This document shows, one piece after another, positions 16,754-24,662 of a DNA stretch of 64,000 nt. The position numbers and the translations under genes are program-made. The number at the start of each line of letters is the position of its first letter. Positions within the stretch are counted from its first letter, which is position 1. The stretch is from CBDCGJ01 sp965216645 (lineage in GTDB: Bacteria > Pseudomonadota > Alphaproteobacteria > GCA-2731375): positions 1 to 64,000 of the forward strand of contig CBDCGJ010000023.1 of NCBI GenBank assembly GCA_965216645.1. The letters are read 5' to 3'. The notes beneath the pieces are model-generated. The model saw only the letters and a list, made by a program, of their open reading frames with translations. It had not been told where the DNA came from and ran no database searches.

Positions 16754-19498
16754 TCAAACGGAGAATTGGGCCAAAAAGTCCCGCGTGCCGGCGACCGCCT
16801 CGGCCAGGCCGACCCGTTCGATGTCAACGCCGTCCGGGAAAGCGGTGGTTAGCCGGGTCGGCAGGCGGCTGTCCAACATGACGAAGACGCCGGCGTCGCC
16901 CTGTTTGCGCAGCAGGCGGCCATAGGCTTGTTTCAACTTCAAGCGGGTCAGCATGTCGTCGTAAGCCGCCCCGCCGAAGGCCTGGCGGCGCGCCCGGTGC
17001 AGGATGTCGGGCCGCGGCCATGGCACGCGGTCGAAAACAACCAGCCTGAGTGCCCAGCCCGGGACATCGACGCCGTCCCTCAACGCGTCGGTGCCGAGCA
17101 GGCAGAGGTCCGGTTCCGCCCGGAAGATATCCACCAGGGTACCGGCATCCATGGCGTCCACATGCTGGGCCATCAGGGAGATGCCCGCCTCTTCCAGCGG
17201 GCCGACGATGCGGCTATGGACAGCGCGTAGCCGGTGGATCGCCGTGAACAGGCCGAGGCCGCCGCCGTCGGCGGCAAGAAACAGCTCCCGATAGGCGGCC
17301 GAGACTTGATCCGCATCGTCCCGGCGCAGGTCGCGGACCACGAAGATACGGGTGCGGTTCTCATAATCGAACGGCGACGGCACGCTGGAGCGACGGGCCG
17401 GCACCGGCATGTGGCTCGCACCCGTGCGCACTTCCGCCGCCGACCAATCGTCCGGCACCTCCGGCGGCTGATCGCGCAGGCTGGCCGAGGTGACGAGCAC
17501 GCCATGGGCCTTACGAAGCAAGGTTTCGGCGAAGGGGACGGTCGGATCGACCCAATGGCGGTACATGCCCACGTCATGCTCCCGCCCGTCGCTGCGCAGG
17601 AGGGCGAACCAGTCGACGAATTCGGGCGGCGTTTCCACGGCCAGTTGGCCGAGCATGGCACGCCAGGCCGCGACGGTGTCCGCACGGCGGCCGAGGGAGG
17701 TTTCCGCCGCTTCCAGTCGCTGCCGCTCATTGGTGTCGAGTTCGTCAGCGGCAGCGTCCAGGCGGTCGCCGATCAGGCGGCGCAATTCCTGTATTGGTTG
17801 CCACAAGCCGGTCAATGCCTGATTCAAATCCTGGGCCGCCTCCAGCAAGGCCTGGCTCGGGTCGTTGACATCCGCCTCCAAGCCGAAATTGTTGCCGGCG
17901 TTGGCGCTGCGGGCCAGAACATGCTGGCGCACCGTGGCCAGGAAAGCTTCGTACGGCCCGAAACCGGCATCGTCGCTCATCCGCTTCAGCCAGCCGGGCG
18001 CCGGCAATATCCGGGCGGCCCGCTGGACCGCCGACAAGGTCTCCGGCCCTCTTTCCAAGCCGGTCAATAAGTCGCCGATACGATTTTCCAATCCCTTGGC
18101 CCGGCCGGCTCGGCGGCTCGATTCCGCGCCCAGCAGCCAGCGCCGCAACTCCGTTCCTTCCAAACCGTTTAGGTGGGCGGCGAAGGCACTGTCGGCGGCG
18201 TCGAAGACGTGATGCCCCTCATCGAAGACAAATCGTAGGGGCGGCCGGATGTCCTGGTCCGTGCCCATGGCCGCCCGCAGCATCACCAAGGCATGGTTGG
18301 CGACGACGATATCCGCATGCAGGGAGCGCCGGCGCGCATTCTCCACAAAACAGCGGCGGTAATGCTCGCAGGCCGAATAGATGCATTCGCCGCGCTGATC
18401 GGCCAAGCCGAGGGTGACGTTGCGGCCGAGCAGATCGCTCAACCAAGAGGGAAAGTCGCCACCGACCATGTCGCCGTCCCGGCTATGGGCGGCCCAGCGG
18501 GCCATCAGTCCGAGCGCCACCGCGTGCTGCCGGCTGACCGCGACAGAAGCCAGCGCCTCTTGATAGTTCAACAGACAGAGATAGTTTTCCCGCCCCTTGC
18601 GGATCACCACCTTGTCATGCTTCTCGGCCTCGCTGTCGTAGAGCCGGCTGAGCTCTTGATCGACCTGACGCTGCAGGTTCTTGGTATAGGTCGATATCCA
18701 GACGGCGCCGCCATTCTTCTCCGCCCAACGGCTGGCCGGCGCGATATAGCCGAGGGTCTTACCGACCCCGGTGCCGGCTTCGGCCAACACGAGGTTGGGG
18801 ACGTCCTCCTGCTGCCGGGGCACGAAGGCGCCGGCGGCGGCGTCCGTATAATCGGCCTGCTGAGGACGGATTTCGCTGTTGTGGCGTAGAAGGTCGGCAA
18901 GACGCGCCTGAGCGTCCGCGCCGCTGATCGGGTGATCCTGGGCCGGCGGCGGCGGCGCCTGTTCCTCCCATTCCGGGATCGCCCGCCAGATGTCGAGGCC
19001 GTTCTGACCGGTTTGGATCTGCCCGACGCCAAGGGCGCCGAGCACCGCCGGGCCCCAGGGCCACTGCCCCCGCGCCATGGTCATGGCGATGGCCAGCAGA
19101 CGCTCCCGGTCGCCCGCGTCTTGGGACAGATCGTCGAGCAGCTTACGCCGCGCCGCCAGCAAGGCCAGCGCCTCCGCTTCCAAACCGTCCGGTTGCCGCA
19201 GACCCAGCGCCTGGGCGACGCCGCGGATTGTCGGCAGGCAGAAGCGGCCAGGATGAACGAAGGCGAAGAGCTCCAAAATGTCAAAGCTCTGATGGGCCCG
19301 GACCTTGAGCTTGCGGGCCAGGGCGCGGGCATGGCAGACCAGCGTCGGCTTCTCCGCAAAGGTCACCGCGGCGGTCTTCGCATCCAAATTCTCGATCTCG
19401 CCGTCGCCGCTCAACAGACAGGCGGTACGGGCGCCGACCGCCAAGGCGGACGGGCCGGCAACAGCCATATGTTCGGGCGCGAGTTCGGACGAATCCAT
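16754..19498 (-). CDS. DinG/XPD-type ATP-dependent DNA helicase
   Basis: A superfamily 2 helicase of 914 residues. Motif I is AEAGTGVGKT at about residue 240 and the Walker B motif is DEGHH at about 426. Between them, CIYSACEHYRRCF supplies cysteines placed as in the iron-sulfur domain of DinG/XPD helicases. The C-terminal motifs include LGTDALRDGVDVPGWAL and QAYGRLLRKQGDAGVFVMLD. The first 130 residues (HARALARKLKV, FDILELFAFVHPG) look like a worn-down DnaQ-type exonuclease domain, but this is only an impression. I start at the ATG at 19498; the frame extends to 19690 across the lysS start. It probably unwinds DNA during repair or replication stress. Confidence 0.85.
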   Translation of the reverse strand: MDSSELAPEHMAVAGPSALAVGARTACLLSGDGEIENLDAKTAAVTFAEKPTLVCHARALARKLKVRAHQSFDILELFAFVHPGRFCLPTIRGVAQALGLRQPDGLEAEALALLAARRKLLDDLSQDAGDRERLLAIAMTMARGQWPWGPAVLGALGVGQIQTGQNGLDIWRAIPEWEEQAPPPPAQDHPISGADAQARLADLLRHNSEIRPQQADYTDAAAGAFVPRQQEDVPNLVLAEAGTGVGKTLGYIAPASRWAEKNGGAVWISTYTKNLQRQVDQELSRLYDSEAEKHDKVVIRKGRENYLCLLNYQEALASVAVSRQHAVALGLMARWAAHSRDGDMVGGDFPSWLSDLLGRNVTLGLADQRGECIYSACEHYRRCFVENARRRSLHADIVVANHALVMLRAAMGTDQDIRPPLRFVFDEGHHVFDAADSAFAAHLNGLEGTELRRWLLGAESSRRAGRAKGLENRIGDLLTGLERGPETLSAVQRAARILPAPGWLKRMSDDAGFGPYEAFLATVRQHVLARSANAGNNFGLEADVNDPSQALLEAAQDLNQALTGLWQPIQELRRLIGDRLDAAADELDTNERQRLEAAETSLGRRADTVAAWRAMLGQLAVETPPEFVDWFALLRSDGREHDVGMYRHWVDPTVPFAETLLRKAHGVLVTSASLRDQPPEVPDDWSAAEVRTGASHMPVPARRSSVPSPFDYENRTRIFVVRDLRRDDADQVSAAYRELFLAADGGGLGLFTAIHRLRAVHSRIVGPLEEAGISLMAQHVDAMDAGTLVDIFRAEPDLCLLGTDALRDGVDVPGWALRLVVFDRVPWPRPDILHRARRQAFGGAAYDDMLTRLKLKQAYGRLLRKQGDAGVFVMLDSRLPTRLTTAFPDGVDIERVGLAEAVAGTRDFLAQFSV

Positions 19499-19592
19499 GA
19501 TGCGGCGACTATAGACTGACGTGGGGCAGAGAGCCATTGACCTGGGCGCGGTTTGGCGTATGGTGCGCCGCGAAAACACGAGGACCCACGTT

Positions 19593-21179
19593 ATGACCCC
19601 GAATTCCGAACGTGCGAGAGAGAGCAAGGCCTGGCCCTTTAAGGAAGCGGCGGCATTGGTCAAACGCGTCGGCGGCGCGACGCCGGCCAAGGGTCATGTA
19701 CTGTTCGAAACCGGTTACGGCCCCTCCGGCCTGCCCCATATCGGCACCTTCACCGAGGTCGCCCGCACCTCCATGGTGCGTCGCGCCTTCGAAGAATTGA
19801 GCGACGTGCCGACCCGGCTGGTGGCCTTCTCCGACGACATGGACGGGATGCGCAAGCTGCCGGACAATGTGCCGAATCACGATCTGCTGGAACCGCATTT
19901 GAACAAGCCGCTGACCCGGGTACCCGATCCCTTCGGCACCCATGAGAGTTTCGGCCATCACAACAACGCACGACTACAAGCTTTCCTGGACGAATTCGGT
20001 TTCGACTACGAATTCGTCAGCTCGACCGAGTGCTATTCCAGCGGTCGTTTCGACGCGGCGCTGCTGACCGTGTTGCGGCATTACGAGAAGGTCACCAATG
20101 TCATCCTGCCGACCCTGGGGCCGGAGCGGCGGGCGACCTACAGCCCCTTCCTGCCGGTCTGCGCCAAGACCGGGCAGGTGCTGCAGGCGAAGGTCTTGGA
20201 ATGGGACACGGACGCCGGCACCATCGTCTATGAAGACCTGGACGGGACCAAAGTCGAGACTCCGGTCACCGGCGGTCACTGCAAGCTACAATGGAAGGCG
20301 GATTGGGCGATGCGGTGGTTCGCGCTGGATGTCGACTACGAGATGTCCGGCAAGGACCTGATCGACAGCGTCAAGCTTTCGAGCGCGATCTGCCGCATCC
20401 TCGGCGGCCGTCCGCCGGAAAGTTTCACCTACGAGCTGTTCCTCGACGAGAATGGCGAGAAGATCTCGAAGACCAAGGGCAACGGCCTAAGTATCGAAGA
20501 ATGGTTGCGCTACGGCCCGCAGGAGAGCCTGACGCAGTATATCTATCAGTCGCCGCGCAAGGCCCGCCGGCTCTATTTCGACGTTATTCCCCGGGCGATG
20601 GACGACTACATCAAGAACCTGGACGACGTCGCGACGAAGAACGACCAGAATGTCTACGACAACGCGGCTTGGCACGTGCATGCGGGAAAACCGCCGCGGG
20701 AGGACGTGCCGCTTAGCTTCGCTCTGCTGCTTAATCTGGCCGGGGCTTGCAACAGCGAAGACAAGGCGGTGCTGTGGGGCTTCATTTCCCGTTACGCCGA
20801 AGGGGCGACGCCGGAGAACCATCCCCTGCTCGATCGCATGGTCGGCTATGCGATCAACTACTACCAGGACTTTGTGAAGCCGAATAAGCGCTACCGCGAC
20901 CCGACGCCGGCGGAACGGGCGGCAATGGAAGATCTGACCCGACGCCTGGCGACCTTGCCGCCGGGGCAGTCGGGCGAGGAAATTCAGAATCTGGTCTATG
21001 AAATTGGCAAGAGCCACGACTTTGCCAATCTGCGCGACTGGTTCAAGGCGCTCTACGAGGTCCTGTTCGGCGAAAGCCAGGGCCCGCGCATGGGCTCCTT
21101 CGTCGCGCTCTACGGCGTCGAGGAAACCCGTACCCTCATCGACCGCGCGCTCGCCGGCGAGGACCTGTCGGCGGCGTGA
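19593..21179 (+). CDS. lysS: Lysyl-tRNA synthetase, class I
   Basis: Charges tRNA-Lys. The 528-residue protein belongs to the class I (archaeal-type, LysK) family that replaces the class II enzyme in many alphaproteobacteria. The HIGH motif is PHIG at residues 48-51 in GYGPSGLPHIGTF, and the KMSKS motif is KISKTKGNG near residue 290. Other family features are FSDDMDGMRKLPDN and KDLIDS. I start at the ATG at 19593 (MTPNSERARESKAWPFKEA). It is divergent from the helicase, with 94 bases between the starts. Confidence 0.95.
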   Translation: MTPNSERARESKAWPFKEAAALVKRVGGATPAKGHVLFETGYGPSGLPHIGTFTEVARTSMVRRAFEELSDVPTRLVAFSDDMDGMRKLPDNVPNHDLLEPHLNKPLTRVPDPFGTHESFGHHNNARLQAFLDEFGFDYEFVSSTECYSSGRFDAALLTVLRHYEKVTNVILPTLGPERRATYSPFLPVCAKTGQVLQAKVLEWDTDAGTIVYEDLDGTKVETPVTGGHCKLQWKADWAMRWFALDVDYEMSGKDLIDSVKLSSAICRILGGRPPESFTYELFLDENGEKISKTKGNGLSIEEWLRYGPQESLTQYIYQSPRKARRLYFDVIPRAMDDYIKNLDDVATKNDQNVYDNAAWHVHAGKPPREDVPLSFALLLNLAGACNSEDKAVLWGFISRYAEGATPENHPLLDRMVGYAINYYQDFVKPNKRYRDPTPAERAAMEDLTRRLATLPPGQSGEEIQNLVYEIGKSHDFANLRDWFKALYEVLFGESQGPRMGSFVALYGVEETRTLIDRALAGEDLSAA

Positions 21180-21259
21180 GGCGGGCGATCGCGCGTCTGG
21201 ATAATTTCTGTCACATTGCTGTTTGACTGACTTCTGACTTATCCTATTCAATGAAAATC

Positions 21260-21379
21260 CGTCATCCCGGACAAGCGAAGCGCGATCCGGGATCTCTGGA
21301 AGAATTGCTTCCGACTCCAACGTCGCATTCAATTCTGGCCGAGATACCGGATAACGGCTTTGCCGTTTCCGGCATGACG
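21260..21379. repeat. CGTCATCCCGGA-type palindromic repeat, variant form
   Basis: The ends CGTCATCCCGGA and TCCGGCATGACG form an inverted pair. Inside are two short hairpins: CCCGGA(CAAGCGAAGCGCGA)TCCGGG and CCGGATAACGGC/GCCGTTTCCGG. The outer ends match those of the longer nested repeats but the interior is unrelated. It sits between lysS and the DUF2189 gene, where the hairpins could end the lysS transcript. Confidence 0.75.
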
Positions 21380-21476
21380 GTGTCGGGTAGCGCCGTCGGT
21401 ATTGACGATGTAAAGCCGACAGATATGCCGGGATGGGGACCGGAAAACGTAGCGAGGGGCGTGACGGACCGTTCGG

Positions 21477-22265
21477 ATGAACGACGTGCAAGAGCGGCGG
21501 AACCTGCTGCCGTTTCAGGATCAGATCAACATCGTCTCCATTGACGAGTGCTTTCAATGGCTGGCCGCCGGCTGGCGTGACTTCAAGCAGGCGCCGCTGG
21601 TCAGTCTGAGCTACGGCGCGCTGTTCGTCGCCGCCGGGCTCGTCTTGACGGTCGGGCTCTACGCGGCCGGATTCGACTATCTGATTGTGCCCTTGGTGGA
21701 AGGTTTCTTTCTGATCGGCCCGGCTCTGACCGTCGGCCTGCATGCGATCAGCCGAGACCTGGAGCAGGGCCGCCGGCCAAGCCTTGCGCGCGCGCTTTCG
21801 GCCTGGCGGGTCAATCCGCTGCATCTGATCGTCATGGGCCTGGCCTTGGTCTTGGTGCTCATCATCTGGGCCCGCACGGCGGTGATCCTGTTCGCGATCT
21901 GGTTTCCCTATACGCCACTGAAGCTACAGAGCATCGCCAACGCTGTTTTCTTTACGGGCGACGGCTACGCTTTCCTGGCCGTCGGCACATTGCTCGGCGG
22001 CATCTTCGCCACGGCGATATTTCTGACCGGTCTGACCAGTCTGCCGATGATGCTCGACCGCAAGCATAATCTGATGCAAGCGGTGCTGATCAGCATCATG
22101 GCCGTATTTCTAAACTTCCGGACGATGATCTTCTGGGCCGGCGTCATCGTCGTCGTGATCGGCGCCGGTCTGCTGACCGGTCTGATCGGATTGCTCATCA
22201 CTCTGCCGTTGATCGGCCATGCCAGCTGGCACGCCTATCGCGGTTTGATCAAGGCGGCGGTATAA
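21477..22265 (+). CDS. DUF2189 family integral membrane protein
   Basis: A 262-residue inner-membrane protein. After a soluble start (NIVSIDECFQWLAAGWRDFK, the family signature) it has about six membrane segments, including LSYGALFVAAGLVLTVGL, LIVMGLALVLVLIIWA and VIVVVIGAGLLTGLIGLL. DUF2189 proteins in alphaproteobacteria often accompany cytochrome c oxidase genes, but none is present here. The role is unknown. It starts at the ATG at 21477 and is followed directly by a nested-palindrome repeat. Confidence 0.8.
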   Translation: MNDVQERRNLLPFQDQINIVSIDECFQWLAAGWRDFKQAPLVSLSYGALFVAAGLVLTVGLYAAGFDYLIVPLVEGFFLIGPALTVGLHAISRDLEQGRRPSLARALSAWRVNPLHLIVMGLALVLVLIIWARTAVILFAIWFPYTPLKLQSIANAVFFTGDGYAFLAVGTLLGGIFATAIFLTGLTSLPMMLDRKHNLMQAVLISIMAVFLNFRTMIFWAGVIVVVIGAGLLTGLIGLLITLPLIGHASWHAYRGLIKAAV

Positions 22266-22282
22266 ATCTTCTCTCAACTCTT

Positions 22283-22421
22283 CGTCTTCCCGGATGCACT
22301 GCGGCGCGTAGTGCCGCTGTGCTGGTCCGGGAGCCATGTCCAAGAATTGAGCCCAACCGGTAGACATGGACCCCGGACCAGCAGCGCATCATTGCGTGCT
22401 GCACTGCATCCGGGGTGACGA
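22283..22421. repeat. Nested-palindrome repeat, copy 2 (full length, 139 bp)
   Basis: Outer arms CGTCTTCCCGGATGCACTGC and GCACTGCATCCGGGGTGACG, with inner arms GCTGGTCCGGGAGCCATG and CATGGACCCCGGACCAGC. It lies between two convergent genes, where it could terminate both transcripts. The loop differs from the copies at 2581 and 24472, while the stems are conserved. Confidence 0.9.
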
Positions 22422-22445
22422 AAAGGCGAGACGATCGCCGTCATT

Positions 22446-23678
22446 TCATTGCTCGAACCGGGCGGCGAGTTCGAGATGGGCGGTCCAGGGAAATTGATCG
22501 ACGGGGACAATTTCCCGAAGTCTGAAGCCGCCGTCGATGAGTATGCGGGCGTCGCGCGCGAATGTGGCGGGATTGCAGGAAATGGCCACAACGCGATCGA
22601 GCGATGACGCGGCAATCTCCTCACATTGTTCCTTGGCCCCCGCACGGGGCGGATCGAAGAGCACAGCGTCGAACGCCGCCAACTCCCCGCGTAGCAAGGG
22701 CCGGCGTTTGAGATTACGGCGCTCGACCGCGATTTGACGCCGGTCCGAAGCATGACGCCGCGCTCGGTCAAGGGCGTCAAGATGATCGCCGGCAATATCG
22801 ACCGCATGGACGCTAGCGGAGCGGGCCAAGGCCAAGGCAAAAGCGCCGCAGCCGGCATACAAGTCCGCGACCTTGGCGGCATCTCGAAGCCAATCCCGGG
22901 CGCAAGCGACCAAGGCCGCCTCGCCTTCCGCCGTCGCCTGTAGGAACGCGCCCGGCGGGGGCACGACAGCGATCCCGTCCACTTGCAAGACCGGTGCACG
23001 CCGCTCGGCAACGATTTCCGCGGGTTCGCCCCAGGCGATGCGCGCCAGATCGTGCTCAGCCGCGAATTCGACCAGTCGCTCTCGAGCCGCCAGGTCGAGC
23101 GCGACGCTTCCCAACAACCAGGCATCGACACCTGCATCGCTCGCGGTCAGATGCACATCCATACCGGCGCCGTTCGCCAAGAGGGCGCCGAGCAGGCCGT
23201 GCAGCGGCGCCAACAGCTCGACGAGCGCCGGTCGTAGTACAAGACACGTACTCAGATCGACGAGACGGTGGCTGCGCGAGATGTGGAAACCGAGGGTCAC
23301 CCGTCCCTTACGTTTCCAGGCTGCCAATCGAACCCGACGCCGGCTGGCAGGCGGCGAGGATTGCAGCGGTCCAATGTCGACGCCGTCGATCCCCTGACGG
23401 GCAAGCGCGGTTTCCACCAGTCCATGTTTCCAGCGCCGATACGCCGTTGCGTCCAGGTGCTGCAGACCACAACCACCGCAGGAGCCGAAATGCGGGCAGG
23501 GCGGGGATACCCGGTCATCCGCCGGCATAATCACGTCTTTCAGCGAGGCACGCCTGTCGTCCGTATCGGCGATACGGACATGTTCCCCTGGTAAGGCGTA
23601 GGGCACATAGGTTCCGTCATCCGCGATCCCGTCACCGCGGGTGCCGAGTTGCGCAATGGTAACCTCACGTTCAGTCAT
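22446..23678 (-). CDS. RlmD/TrmA-family RNA (uracil-C5) methyltransferase
   Basis: SAM-dependent methyltransferase acting on uracil C5 of rRNA or tRNA. The 410-residue protein has an N-terminal TRAM-like RNA-binding domain (VTIAQLGTRGDGIADDGTYV), then four cysteines for a 4Fe-4S cluster (Cys61, Cys67, Cys70 in CPHFGSCGGC, and Cys145 in TCLVLRP), the SAM-binding DLYAGCGAFALALA, the motif DPPRAGA and the catalytic Cys368 in SCNPATFARD. The substrate could be 23S rRNA U1939 or U747, which sequence alone does not settle. The start overlaps the end of tlyA by 8 bases, so the two form one operon. Confidence 0.88.
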   Translation of the reverse strand: MTEREVTIAQLGTRGDGIADDGTYVPYALPGEHVRIADTDDRRASLKDVIMPADDRVSPPCPHFGSCGGCGLQHLDATAYRRWKHGLVETALARQGIDGVDIGPLQSSPPASRRRVRLAAWKRKGRVTLGFHISRSHRLVDLSTCLVLRPALVELLAPLHGLLGALLANGAGMDVHLTASDAGVDAWLLGSVALDLAARERLVEFAAEHDLARIAWGEPAEIVAERRAPVLQVDGIAVVPPPGAFLQATAEGEAALVACARDWLRDAAKVADLYAGCGAFALALARSASVHAVDIAGDHLDALDRARRHASDRRQIAVERRNLKRRPLLRGELAAFDAVLFDPPRAGAKEQCEEIAASSLDRVVAISCNPATFARDARILIDGGFRLREIVPVDQFPWTAHLELAARFEQ

Positions 23679-24417
23679 AGCGGCCGTGGATCAGAAACTC
23701 GCGGTTGCCTTCCGGCCCGGTGATCGGACTCGGCGTCACGTCAACCGCTTGCCATTCGGCCTGATCGTCGAGCCAAAAGCGCATTTCGGCGCAAACGCGC
23801 TCGTGCAATGCCGAGTCGCGGACCACGCCGCCCTTGCCGACCTCGCGACGCCCGACCTCGAATTGCGGCTTGATCAGCGCGATCAGCGCGCCGCCGGGAC
23901 GCACCAACGACATGCCCGCCGGCAACACCGTGCGTAGGCCGATGAAGCTGGCGTCGCAGACCAGCAAGTCGATGGGGTCCGAAACTTGCTCGTCGGTCAG
24001 ATAGCGGGCGTTGCAGCGTTCCAGCACCACCACCCTCTCGTCATTGCGCAGCTTCCAAGCCAATTGGCCATGACCGACATCGACGGCATAGACCTTGGCC
24101 GCGCCGTGGTGGAGCAGCACGTCGGTGAAGCCGCCGGTGGAGGCGCCGATATCGAGACAAGTCCAGCCCGACGGATCGACGCCGAAGACATCAAGACCAT
24201 GGGCCAGCTTCAGGCCGCCGCGGGAAACCCAGGGATGATCCTGCCCGCGTAACTCCACAGCCAAGTCGGCCGGCACCTGCTTGCCCGCCTTGTCGAGACG
24301 CGCTTCCCCGGAAAAAACCTGGCCGGCCATGATCAACGCCTGTGCCCGCGCCCGGCTCTCGACCAAGCCGCGCTCCACCAACAGGGTATCGAGGCGGATT
24401 TTCTTGGGTTTCGGCAT
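23671..24417 (-). CDS. tlyA: TlyA-family rRNA (cytidine-2'-O)-methyltransferase
   Basis: The 248-residue protein has an N-terminal S4 RNA-binding domain (IRLDTLLVERGLVESRARAQ, LIMAGQVF) and a C-terminal FtsJ/RrmJ-type methyltransferase (LDIGASTGGFTDVLL, LLVCDASFIGLRTVLPA). TlyA proteins 2'-O-methylate cytidines of 16S and sometimes 23S rRNA; some relatives act as haemolysins. In alphaproteobacteria the gene normally sits beside dxs, as here, although a 138-base repeat now separates them. Confidence 0.9.
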   Translation of the reverse strand: MPKPKKIRLDTLLVERGLVESRARAQALIMAGQVFSGEARLDKAGKQVPADLAVELRGQDHPWVSRGGLKLAHGLDVFGVDPSGWTCLDIGASTGGFTDVLLHHGAAKVYAVDVGHGQLAWKLRNDERVVVLERCNARYLTDEQVSDPIDLLVCDASFIGLRTVLPAGMSLVRPGGALIALIKPQFEVGRREVGKGGVVRDSALHERVCAEMRFWLDDQAEWQAVDVTPSPITGPEGNREFLIHGRYD

Positions 24418-24471
24418 ACCGTCAACTCGTCATCAATCCTGCCGCACAAAACACAGCGCGGTACCTTCCAT

Positions 24472-24609
24472 CGTCTTCCCGGATGCACTGCGGCACGTAG
24501 TGACGCTGTGCTGGTCCGGGAGCCATGTCGAAGTTTAATGTACTACCGGCAACCATGGACCCCGGACCAGCGGTGCATCATTACATGCTGCATCGCATCC
24601 GGGGTGACG
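24472..24609. repeat. Nested-palindrome repeat, copy 3 (full length, 138 bp)
   Basis: Outer arms CGTCTTCCCGGATGCACTGC and GCATCGCATCCGGGGTGACG, inner arms GCTGGTCCGGGAGCCATG and CATGGACCCCGGACCAGC. It lies between dxs and tlyA, which are usually adjacent in one transcription unit, so it may reduce read-through from dxs into tlyA. Confidence 0.9.
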
Positions 24610-24662
24610 TCTATCTCGTCGTCGTTAAATTGGTTCATAGCCAGTATGACCTTGACCGAACC

